NCBI GenBank assembly: GCA_900073065.1
Contig: FJOG01000002.1
Location: 1,706,243-1,770,242 of the forward strand
Length of the DNA stretch: 64,000 nucleotides
Source of the DNA: Phialocephala subalpina
Lineage: Eukaryota > Ascomycota > Leotiomycetes > Helotiales > Mollisiaceae
Direction: 5' to 3'
Made by a program: the position numbers and the translations under genes. A model generated the notes under the pieces. The model saw only the letters and a program-made list of their open reading frames with translations. It searched no databases and was not told where the DNA came from. Shown in pieces: positions 46,301 through 57,480 of this stretch (positions within the stretch are counted from its first letter, which is position 1; each line of letters begins with the position of its first letter).

Positions 46301-46921
46301 ATACGGCCTTAGGTGACCGTTCTCCAGCTTCCTCTCTCACTGAGTAAGGACTTCGGCCCCTTGGACCCCAATACAAGCGCCAAACGTCGTCTCCGTCCAC
46401 GCCAGACCCCACGAGGCAATATCCGTTCTGTTCGCCTCGTCCATGTCTCGTTGCTTCCACGAGGTCCCGTGCAACTCCAAGATATTCTCCTCTGTCGTAC
46501 TCCTTGTACTCCACCGTTTCTGATCTTGCCATCATTCGGTCATTGTCGAACACCTTAAATTGCACAAGCACGCAGAACACCTGTTCACGGCTACACAGCA
46601 GCGTCTAAGCCGTCCACTCGGTACCTCTCATATATAATCCAAGCATTGGGCCTCCAGCAACTCCATGTGACGATTGAAAGAATTGGGCGTGGACCGTGAT
46701 CAGCCCTGTACTGCAGGACCAACCGCTGGTGGGGCGGTAAAGAGACCTTCATTCTGTAAGGGTCTTTTCTTTTCTTTACTTGTACAAAACAGATTGGGTA
46801 TCTCAAGTTAGGGATCCGAACTACCGCTGTAGCTACCCTTTGGGAACATGCGCACCATGCGACCATCCGGCTGACTATCCTGTGCTTTGCAGAGTACGAG
46901 AACGAGGTCGACAATATCGCC
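43352..46921. other. Gene-poor region
   Basis: About 3.5 kb without a confident gene. From 46793 to the WD-protein start codon the frame stays open and reads like protein (IRTTAVATLWEHAHHATIRL), so upstream exons of that gene may lie here. A tandem copy of AGGCTTTGCT occurs near 46042. A minus frame at 46257-46580 is open but unrecognised. Confidence 0.4.
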
Positions 46922-49900
46922 ATGTCCACCGGACAGCTTCAAAGACATCGCTCGATGTCAATGAGCTCCGGGCAATCTTCGAAGGGGAAAGGGAGGTTGG
47001 CAACACTGGCAGAGATCACTGCGCTTCAGCCGGCAGAAATGGCTCCATCGAGAGACTTCGAGCCATGCGCAGCTACGGCATCTATGTTCCTCTAGTGAGT
47101 CAAAATTTGCGTTTGTTGTGAAGACATTTGGGAATTGGGCTCTCAAGAATGAACTCGGGAGAGCTTGGCTCCTATGCTCTTCGATATTAAAGTAAATCCC
47201 ATGCTAACTTTTCTATAGCGTGCAGGGAAACAGCGTTGTTTGTGCCCATCATGACACCCTGACGATCGAGCGGCGGTTTTCGAGACATACAGAAGAAATA
47301 CAATTGCTTGCCGTGGATACCGTGAGCGAGAGGGGCGCGGGACGATTGGTGGTTAGCTATGACGCGGGACAGACTGCGATTGTGTGGGACTGTATGACGG
47401 GAGACGAACTTGCGCGCTTCGCCTCATATGAAAACCTTACGGTGGCAGCGTGGATGCGAAATGGCAATGTCGCGTTTGGTATGTTGGGCACTTGCGCGAA
47501 AAGTGTGCTCTTGCTGATTTCTGTAGGAAACGCCCAGGGGAACGTCATCCTCTTTGAGCCTACGACATCAGAGCAGTATGTCAAATTCTTCCCTTTATTT
47601 GTAAAGATATTCAGAGCCGAACCCGGCTCCTCAGCTCCTCGACTCCCAAATTTTAAGTCAAATTATATACTGATTTATCTATAGTATTTCGGCAAGAACG
47701 ATTGACCAGATCCCTATTACGGCTTTGGCCCCGGCAGCAGATTGCAGAACATATGCCATTGGGTATTTTCAGATTTACATCCATACAATCACAAATTTCA
47801 TTAACTGACTCTTTCTAGATTTTCAAATGGATCTCTTCTCATTGCAGCTTTGCAACCAAGATTTACAATCCTTCACAATTTGACTACCTCCCGAGGACCG
47901 TCACCAATTGTCACTCTGGCGTGGCATGCTTCCTCCTCACGCCAGAAATCAGACATGTTGGCAACGCAGACAAATGACGGAGATCTGCGGGTTTGGAGTG
48001 TGGCGAAATCACCAACCAGCAGCGACACAGCAAAGGTCGTCAGAGTCCTGAAACGGACAGAAAATTTTACAACGGGCCCGAACTGGTTGGGATGGTCAAA
48101 AAATGGGCGCATCGTCCAATTTTCTGAGGGGTGAGTTCTGCATGAATCAACGCGCGCGCTTAGCAAGGCAATACTGACACAGCCACATAGGGAGACATCG
48201 TCCTGGGATGTTCGCACAAAGCATGTTACCTATGAGTCTGTTCCGACTCTTGAACACGTCAGGGGGCTTGCCGTCTACGGGCCCGGCGCGACCCTATTCA
48301 CACTTGGTCCTAACAACACGGCACAGCAGTTCGACCTAAACTCTCCTCCTCAGCTAGTGGCTAACGTCCAGCATCCGGCCAATCTCTTACCCCCTTCGCC
48401 ACCCGTGTCTATTGAAGAGCAGAAGAAGCAAGATGTCTCAGCGGCTACAGGAAGTCGGGAGACTTTCTCAGTACCGATCAATATCGATATTTCTGAGAGT
48501 GACGAGGACCACATGTCGCCCCTTGCCAGGATCGCCAGGGAGATGGACAAGCTTGAGCAAGAACGCTCTGAGCCAGACCGAGCTGATACCCTTAGCCCCG
48601 TTTCGTCAAGAAGTCATACCTCAACGACATCTCGGTCATCTGCAGGGTCACGACCACATCGCGAGCATCGAAAGCACTCCTCTGTGACCTCACGTGGTCT
48701 GAGTGACGGCACTACAATGTCAATAGGCTCTACCCTTCACTCTAATCGAGAGCCTTCACTTGCCTCTAGTCGCGATAGCCTTTCAATGAGCAGTCTCAGT
48801 TCGACATCTCAAACCTCGGGTAGATCGCGACCAAGGGGCTCTCGCTTACGCCAGGAGGTTCTCCGAAGTCCAGAGGACAACAAAGTTGTGGACCTTTTCA
48901 AGTTCACCAAGACCAGGCTTAGCGATATCCCATACCGTCACCCACAAGTTTTGGATAATTCACACTTGACGAACGACGACCTCCGCCTCCAGATGCTAAG
49001 TACGATCTTTGGTTGGGATGGTGAGGCTGAAGCGTTGGTCCAAGATGAGATGACCCGACATCCGCTGGGATCGCCAAATAGAGTACTTCTTGCCAAATGG
49101 CTCGGCGATATCGATACAGATATCATGGCAACTAGCTCAGAGTCGATGACCTCATCAGACTGGATGCTACTTGCTTTGAGTGGAATTGGTGGGCACGCTT
49201 CTCAGACCAAGGTAGCGCGAGCATATGTTCAGCGTCTACTTGAAAAGGGAGATGTCCATACTGCCGCAACCATCATGATCGGTATGGGCGACCAAAATGA
49301 CGCAATCGAGATCTATGTCTCCCATAAGAGGTACATGGAGGCCTTAATTCTCACCTGTCTTGTGTTTCCCAACCATTGGCAAAGGCAAGCGGAGCTCATC
49401 AGGAAATGGGGTGAGTGGGCTGTCCAGCATAGCCAGCAGCAATTAGCTATCCGGTGCTTCTCCTGCACTGGGTCTGAATCTTCTGAACCTTGGGTATCTC
49501 CAACAGCTCAAGCTGCCACATTCTCGCAGCTTCAAAGTATGAGCATTCCGGAGATGTTGAGCCCTCCGTTATCACCTCCTGGTGCTCGAGGTCCTCAACG
49601 CAGTATCGCGAAGACCTCTGCCCTAAAGCTTATCACTTCTTTTGGCGACAAGGCTGGGAAATCTAAGTTCTTTGGTTTGGCAGAAGATGAGCGAACACCG
49701 ATTGGTGGCGGCGTGACACCCATTGCGGAATCTGCATTATCTCCTGGAGGCGACACCACTGCGTTTCTCAGGCCCAGTCATCGGAGTGCTTACAATACGC
49801 CAGCATCTGCTCGGACCGCAACACCAGGCGGATTTTCAAGGCAAAGACTCCCTTCTATCGGAGAAATGCCAACGGATGTCATCCCTCGCAGGAAGCTAGA

Positions 49901-52664
49901 GCCAGCAAAGCTGCCAACCCCTGTCGACTCTGGATCCGACAAGGAGAAGAATGATCGTTTAGCTCGAGCCCATGAGCGACACATCTCACAGCCTGAAACA
50001 ATGCAGCTCAGCTCAGCAACTTATGTACCGACTGGCAGAGCTGCCACAGCCAGTCCAATGATGGAGAAGAACAAGAACAAGGCAGGACATCCTCTGCCAT
50101 CGCCATCTGCGGAAACTTTCTCGACTACAAAACAAGATGCTCGCAAGCGTAATGGATCCCGCGATCGCAAACCAGATGGACTTCAGATCCAATGGCCACC
50201 AATGGAGTCCATTATCACCGGGGACTACATGACTTCGCCTGAGACGTCAGTCACATCATCAAAGTACCGGACAGGTACTGCACGCTCTGTCAACGGATCG
50301 GTCAACTCACTGTCGACGGGCGGACCTTCCCGAAGTCCACTTCACAGTGAACGCAGCTACAAAAGTCAAGGAACTGCAAGTCCTGTAGTAACAGGTCGAA
50401 GCTTGGATCAGTACATCAGCAGTCTCGAGGCAGCACAGCATCATGCTGACAAGCAACGAAGACAAGCAAGCCGGGAGCGACGAGAGAAGCGGGATCGCAG
50501 TAGCAGTCGGAAAGCCAAGGCTCGTGAGATATCCGAAGATCGTGGACGAACTGCAGCTCGCTACATCAAGCCTGCTAAACGTTCACCAACATCACCAGTC
50601 CCAATGTCCCCTGAAGATCTCAGGGATCTAGGGGCTGTAGGCTATGGTGATGATGTTATCACTTCGGAGGTCACGGGTAGGAAAGTGCGAGATGACAGTC
50701 AGTCCAGGGTCAAGTCCGCCAAACCATCAAGCCGAGTTCGTCGTTTGTCTCCAGAGCCAATCGCACGGCCACAAGCAGGCAGCAAGCCGGGAAGTCGTGT
50801 GACAAGTCGCAACAACAGTCGACGACCGAGTCCAGACACTCGTCTCACCATTATCGATACTAAGAGGGGTCGGAGCAACGGCCGTGAAGGCTCTGTCATG
50901 CGCTCGCCCTCATCACCCCTTCCAATGTCACCTCAGACTAAATTCTATCAAGCAGACGACGACGTTGATGACTTGAGAAAGGCACATGAGGAACAAAAGG
51001 CATTCAGATCTCGCCAACGAAGCACAAGCAGACTGAGGGAACGAGGGGAGCGTGGCACTAGTGCTGTTCGTGATAGCTCTCCTCCAGACAGAAGACGTCG
51101 TGATCGTTCATCAAGTCGACGAGCTGGTGAGAGAGAGGGCAGTAGGACACGTAAGGAAGCGTCACCACATCCAAAGCGTGATCGCCCATCCCACTCTCGA
51201 TCAGTATCCGAACAGAAGGTTGGAGACATCAACCAAATCAAGGATGAGCGTACTCTCAAGAAGGAACAAGCTGCCCGTGACTTGGAGGAGAGGCGAAAGT
51301 CGTTGGCTCGAAGACCATCCGTGCCACCAATCGTTCATCCCGAAGAACTTACGAGACTCTCACCTATTCAGTATCGCCCCTCGCCGTCTCCGGAGTTCTT
51401 GAGATCTTCAACATACCCGTCCCCAAGACATTCTCAAATAGGACCCTCTCGAAGTCAGACAACCTCGCCTGCACAGCAACCTCCTCGTAGCCAGACAACC
51501 TCACCTGCGAATCTCAATACCTCTGAAGCATATCTTAAGCAGTCGAGCGGCTCATCGCCACAAATTGGCCTACCCGCAACTCCAAGAGCCATGAGACATC
51601 CCAAGTACGATCCTGATGGAAAAGATATCCCTGAAATGCCTCAGATTCCTGAGCAGTACAACATGGCACCACCTCCACCATCATGGGGCAGCTTGAATGC
51701 TGCGGCTCTCTCGTACAACAATGCTTTTGAAAGTCTTGGCCCCCTTCCCCGGACTACGTACTCTGGTGCTCCACGAAGATTACCCCCACGCTCTGCATCA
51801 GCTCCGATCCCTGAGGAGCCGCCTCAGTCACCTCACCCTCTGCCAGCTGCATTGCCAACACATCCAGCTTTCCAAGCTGCCCTCCCACCAAGCAGCAGAA
51901 GGAAGACTCAAGAACCCAACAACATGCGTGGGTCTCCTCCATTGACATCTCCACGCAAGATCAATCCAGGAGAATCCCAACCCGGCACACTTGGATACGA
52001 GACGCGCAACAACAGTCCAGTCTACTCAGTTGTTAGACCTGAGATCATGAGTGGTATTGACGAGACCATCGAAGCAAGCAGCCAGCCTATCAACCCTTCG
52101 AACGACAACCTCACTCCCCCACCCCCTCCACCCCCTCCTGCACCACCGATCTTGAAAGAGCTCCAACATCTGGCCATGCCTCCACCACCACCACCTGCTC
52201 CACTATATCGCCCTGGTAATCCGAACACGAATTCAATCGTCTCCGGAGTATCTCAGGGATCTGGCGTCATTGAAATCGTCATGGACGACGAAGAGGACAA
52301 AACGACTTCTGCCCCGATCATTGAGATTCCTTCCCCACCTCAGCCAGGATTCGCACGCAACTCGTCAGTCAGCCACAGCCGTGGTCGTAGCGAAAACGAC
52401 AACACTCTTCAAGGACGCTTCTCTCGCGTGACCGAGCGTCTTCGAAGTGCCAGCCGAGGAAGGAACGGCACCTCACCTCAGATGGACAGAACCCGAAGTC
52501 CACAAGAAGCAAGCCCGTACGAGAGCGTACCTCCCGTTTGGGGCGTCAATCCTCGACCTACTGCCTCAGCATCCACCACTAACGTCTCTACCGCCAACAT
52601 GACTGAGCGTCATCCTCGAGATGTCAAGGCATCAATGATGGACATAGACGGAGGCATGATCTAG
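46922..52664 (+). CDS. Large WD-repeat scaffold protein, 5' end uncertain
   Basis: Six exons (46922-47094, 47219-47478, 47527-47575, 47685-47762, 47819-48130, 48191-52664) give 1,781 residues; every phase closes. The first 420 residues form WD-like repeats (RLVVSYDAGQTAIVWD, GNVILFEPTT, DGDLRVWSV). At about 525-730 a helical repeat region follows (LAKWLGDIDTDIMA, AYVQRLLEKGDVHTAATIMI), resembling the helical solenoid behind the propeller in Sec31- or Gemin5-type proteins. The remaining 1,000 residues are Ser/Arg/Pro-rich and likely disordered, with two polyproline tracts near residue 1,600. I know of similar large fungal proteins but not a tested function. Coding sequence seems to extend upstream of the chosen Met. 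Confidence 0.82.
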
Positions 52665-53525
52665 ATGCTCTACCCTTTCTCCTCTCTCCATTATATCTTC
52701 AGTACATTCCGCATATACCACGGCGTCATATTCATTTCTGTTCCTCTCATTCGATACCCTTTACTTCTCTTCTCGCCTTCCTCTCCAAAAAGGAAGCGCA
52801 TATTGCATTGGGGTGTGCAGACTAGGGCGTGTGGGGAAGATGACAGGCTTTAGGCTACGAAATTTATGAAATTTGATTTGATTTTACAGGGCAGCAACTT
52901 ATCTTCATTCTCTGTATTCTACTTCTTACAATCCTTGATTTGAACACATTACATGATGGCGCTTCTTGTCTATTTCCGATGCTCGTTCGGTATGCGTTTT
53001 GCTTTCTTGATCGATTGTTTTTGGCGGCATGTTGCATGATGGGGTAGGGAACGATAGGGACGGAATGGTGGTGGTAGTGGGAGAGTGGAGGTGATGATGA
53101 CGAAGGATGAGGAGGGAGGGAGCTTTGGATTGGGATCTGTGATAATATTGGGCGAAAGGTCGGACAGAAAACCAAGATGGAAAAAGCTTCACTATATTTC
53201 TTGCCTCACGGCTGGCTTTTTGAATAGTTTCTGCTGCAGCTGCTGCATAATGACGATCTCTTTCACGCCCGCAGACTGTTCTCCGAAACTCGAATGTGAT
53301 TGATTGCATGCATCCTCATAAGAAAAGCCATGAGCAAGAAGAACGTTGATCTCATAACCGCGAACCTCCTCTCAACAGTGAACTCCACAACGACATTCCA
53401 GAGACGAGCTTTTCCCGACATCTTCCCAACCGGAGAGCGGACAAGTCCTTGTGTCTACTGTAAGCCTCACGAGAAGAGGGAACATAACCAGTGTCAAAAG
53501 TTCTTCCCCAACTCTTTCACAGCGT
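52665..53525. other. Intergenic region
   Basis: 3' flank of the WD-protein gene. Minus and plus frames at 52864-53309 and 53300-53572 are not convincing. No other signal seen. Confidence 0.45.
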
Positions 53526-53768
53526 TCATCCACGTTCAGCCCATGCCACAAGCGCTTTCACACCGTCCTTGAGATAAGCACAAACCGACCCCCAATTCTT
53601 TAGCAACCAAACTGTCAATTGTGCGGCTATTGCCGCACCAAAATTTGGTCCAATACTGCCAGTAAGTAGGCTGAGCAGGGCGTTTCCATCAGTGATTTCG
53701 GTCCCTTGTATCTTTATTGCCTGGAATAAAGCTTCGAGACTCGATCGTGGAAGGTGTTGCATCGCCAC
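53526..53768 (-). CDS. Possible small hydrophobic protein
   Basis: An 80-residue frame with an amphipathic start (SLEALFQAIKIQG) and a hydrophobic middle (IGPNFGAAIAAQLTVWLLKNWG). The first ATG within it is at 53762. A plausible 66-bp intron (GTAAGC to CTAAG) just upstream would create an ATG across the splice junction, two codons earlier. No family is recognised, so it may be accidental. Confidence 0.3.
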   Translation of the reverse strand: MAMQHLPRSSLEALFQAIKIQGTEITDGNALLSLLTGSIGPNFGAAIAAQLTVWLLKNWGSVCAYLKDGVKALVAWAERG

Positions 53769-54549
53769 TTAGTTTACGTTAGAATGAGTGGACACGTTTA
53801 AGAGGTGCATCTAGAGAGTTAGCTTACTTTCGTCAGTAGGCTGTTCTCAAGGAAAATATTGATTGTTACTGGAAGCTAGCGAGGTATCTTGCTATAGACT
53901 CTCTCGGATCAGCAATGAGTTGCATCAGTTTCGTCAAGGTGATGGAACTTACAGGAATGGGAGAGCAGCGGAATGACGTTCAGCCTCAAACCTCTTACTC
54001 TTTACTTTGACTTTGAACTAGAGAAACCTCAAGCTGATATAAACAAAAATTCATTCCAGCTTGACAATTCGCCATCTGATGACCTAGAGGGCTAATGCAG
54101 TCTTCCTACCGATTCATTTGATTATCAGCCGGCAAGCTCCACAATCTCATGCGTACAAAGCTGTCGAGTTTCATCAATGCAGGTTGTCTTGATGCTGCTG
54201 GTAGAAACGGTATTGAGTGCATGATATGTACCGTGCTTGGCCAAAAGCGACTCTTTTAGCCTGGAAGTGATGGATCACAACGATCGAGGGTTCGATGTGT
54301 AACACCCTTGACTAGACTGTTCGCTGCGTCACTCCATTGAAACTTTGGTGAGACTCCCACGCATGACGCCACGGACGCGATATTGTGGCTTGATAGGGGA
54401 CGACGAGGCAAACATTTGGTACCAATAACTCGAGGTTTCTTGGATTCCAGCTTGAGGGAAATCGAGTGGCATCGCTCTCTTCGAATCCGCTTACACCTCG
54501 AAATACTTAGGTGGTATTTCAATCTCTGATCAACTTTCAGTGCTTCAAA
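53769..54549. other. Intergenic region
   Basis: Between the small minus-strand frame and the DnaJ gene, no further gene or motif is seen. Confidence 0.45.
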
Positions 54550-56090
54550 ATGGCGACCAGACGTTTTGATAGAACGTACTACGAATCCCTGAATGTCTCG
54601 CCAAATGTCTCTGCATTCGAATTAAAGAAAGCATATCGACATGCAGCTCCGATCCACCATCCAGATAAGACTCCAGGAGACAAGCAAGCACAGCATAGAT
54701 TCCAGGAAGGAAGCTTTGTTTTCCAGGTCCTCTGTACCTAGTCTAATCATGATACTAACAACGACACCAAGATCAGTAAGGCATATCAAGGTACACAACA
54801 ATCAACCGAGCCATGTAGAAAGACATCAGAAGACTACGTGCTGATTTCGGTATCCAGTGCTCAGCGATACAGCTTTGCGTCAACGATATGTCCAAGGAGG
54901 GAGAGCAGCAGTAGAGAAAGGTGGCGAACATGGTACGTGAAATTATTTGTACGTGGTGCGGAGTGCCCTGACAATGCCCAGAGGCCCAAGGTATGTTTCC
55001 AGTGGACATAATCGAATATGCCCTATAATCCCGGATACTTTGTGCCGCGATCTCCGTACACGTGATGAGGCATTGACGTTTGATCTTGTAGGATCGCGGA
55101 ACTCTCCTGCCTCAAAAATGCGTTCAGGATGATGGAACTTAAGAATGCAGACAAGAATTGTTCCGTTGACAGGGGATCAAAAGCCTCGACGTCCCTTGTA
55201 AATATAAACCGAGATAGAACCCATGGGCGTCAGGACAGTCCTCAGAGACGCCAAGAAGTTCAGGATATATCTACAACATGATAAAGACATCGTACCAGCA
55301 GCAAAAGCAGATGTTGGAATTCAACGCCAAACGGAATCAGAACGAAGAAGAAAGATCCTCGAAGTATCGATGTCCATATCGCATAAGATTGAATACGTAG
55401 TACTCTTTCCAAAAGACCTTGCAAAGGCCAAGTGTCTCAAATGGAGGACCCAGAAAGCGGCCGAATCCATGAAGCTCGAATCCTTTGGCGATCAACTTCT
55501 CCAAACGATTAACCGAGTTTTCGTGTCGTATGGGAGAGCATTCATAGATTCCTGGCCCATCATAGGACCAGTGATGTGGTATTTGAGAGAATGTGGAAGA
55601 GATTATCGCGAAACAATTGACTTTTTGTCGAGCGGAGTGGAGGCAAAGCAAGCACTTGACGCAACGAAGAAAGCAGAAGACCAGATAGAAGTCAACGAGC
55701 GGGAGTTGAGTGAAGAACATAAACTCTTGGCAGGGAAAGTCTTGCCTGCTTGTTGGAAGATTACCGTCAAGGAGGTCCACGACATCCTCCGGTGAGTGGG
55801 CAGCCTTCGAACTAGAATCTGCCGCATCCCCAAATGAAAATGGCTGATCCATAGGCGTAGTGATGTATGCACCTGTCTGTTGTATGATGAAGACATTCCA
55901 CAGCCCTATCGAGTCAGGAGAGTTAATGTCTTGGTTATGATTGGCCAAATTTTCGTCCCTGTAAGTGCAGCCCCCGAATTGATGTCATGGATCTGGGTTC
56001 ATCGTATTATAGATAGCAAGGAATCCCGGAGACGAGACGGAGGAGCAGATCTTCGAGATGTTGGTGGCGAATGCATCCAAGAAGCTGTAA
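54550..56090 (+). CDS. Diverged DnaJ-X co-chaperone (Caj1/Djp1 type), model incomplete
   Basis: Recognisable pieces: J-domain exon 54550-54726 with the Hsp70-activating HPD (IHHPDKTPGD), a 19-nt exon 54772-54790 (ISKAYQ), and 54858-54932 (VLSDTALRQRYVQGG). An X-domain start follows near 55093 (IAELSCLKNAFRMMEL), then a long exon to 55791 (KLESFGDQLLQTINRVFVSYG). The last exons are 55855-55960 and 56013-56090 (NPGDETEEQIFEML, ending KKL). The usual Phe/Asp-rich block between the J and X domains is missing or scrambled, and exons between 54932 and 55300 cannot be joined without ambiguity. Caj1/Djp1 proteins aid Hsp70 and peroxisomal import. This copy is either a fast-evolving paralogue or decaying. 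Confidence 0.6.
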
Positions 56091-57293
56091 CATTTCATTC
56101 TGTTTACTGGGCGGAGAAGGCAATTGGAACAGGATAAGGAAATGCAGACTGCGATTTGATCTGTACAGATTTTGTACCTGTACCAGCATTTCAATGCAGA
56201 CCCGGGAGCCATGAATTGTGAGATGGTTCAACGTGTATCGAGGTGGAGAGTTGCTTGATGTGAAGTGTTCCGGAGAGAGAAGCTGAGGCTGTTCGTTCTT
56301 CCCAAACCGTGCTGTGCTCGACGCCCTCAGCTCAAGGACACCTCACTTTGGTCCGTTCCTTCCCGAATTTTCGGCTCGGTAAGAGTGTTGGAAATGCGAC
56401 TGAAGGAGGGGATGGGGAACGAATGCTCGCTCGACGGTTTGAGAAGGAGCTTGAAGCATAAAATGTCAGCTTGGTTTGCGATTCGATGGTCGCGTTGATC
56501 GCCACGAATGCCTTGATCCTTGATATGCCATACTTGGCTCTGTCTCGACGGGTGGTATGCATGCACTTTGTCAAACCATGTCCTCATCATTCGTGATTCG
56601 TGAAAAGACATCAATTCCCATATATAAATGGGAAGGTTTGAAGAAAGAGACCGAGGATCTTGAAGTTCGCTGCCACAGAATTTAGCGCCATCACGTGCAG
56701 ATCCACTAACCCGAATCCAGTCCATATCCTCGCTTGAACCAAATACCGATATAGATTTAAATAAGCACTTTTTAAACTCGGCTGTAATGGTCACAAACCA
56801 AGAAGACCTCTACTTCCCAGATCTCTTCACCCATTGCGTCGCAAGACACTACCAGAGGTGCCCAGTTCGAACATGGCGGTGGTTCCCCACTCGTGCAGGT
56901 AACTCACGATGCTGTGGGAGCCTTAAGCAATGAAGATAATTGTTTGAGGGAGGTTTCACTCTGCAGAACGATCTTCACCGTGGTGTGGCGGTATTGGATT
57001 ACACTTGCTGTGTGGTTTGGGTGTGGTGTTTGGGTTGAGCGTCAACCTTTTTTTTGCGGCATTTTTTTGGGGTGGTGGTGGCAGAAAGAGGGCCAGGTGA
57101 GGGCCTCGCTTCCCCTTTTGGCAAAGACTCGAGCGCGATTGGAAGAGCAGGAGGAAGGAGGCCAGCGATATGACTATTTCCTTGGCTGCAGACTTCAAGC
57201 GTTTCTCTTTTTATGTCTCCCGAGGAAACTTTTATCCTCAAGTTTCCAATATTCATTTGCATCCATGGATGAAATAACTCTGTGCTAAGGAAC

Positions 57294-57325
<32 letters not shown>

Positions 57326-57480
57326 CCATTTCGCGTGTTCAGTGTCAATGGAGTTTTTCAGCTTTGCTTGACCTCAATTTTAATCATAACATCCTCTTTC
57401 TAGAGCTCGCTCCATATACTATACATCTACCACAACCATCGAACTTCGCAACATAGTTGTTCAAAGACGCAGGATTCAGT
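56091..57480. other. Intergenic region with TTTTTA repeats
   Basis: No gene is supported. A 155-residue minus frame at 56327-56794 is open but unrecognised. A short (TTTTTA)4-like tract lies at about 57299-57325, near the 3' end of the ammonium transporter gene. Confidence 0.4.

Noticed and set aside
46257..46580. 107-residue minus-strand open frame
   Set aside because: No recognisable motif and no supporting splice or start context; may be chance in a gene-poor region.
56327..56794. 155-residue minus-strand open frame
   Set aside because: Composition and content resemble no family, and a second frame is open in the same place.
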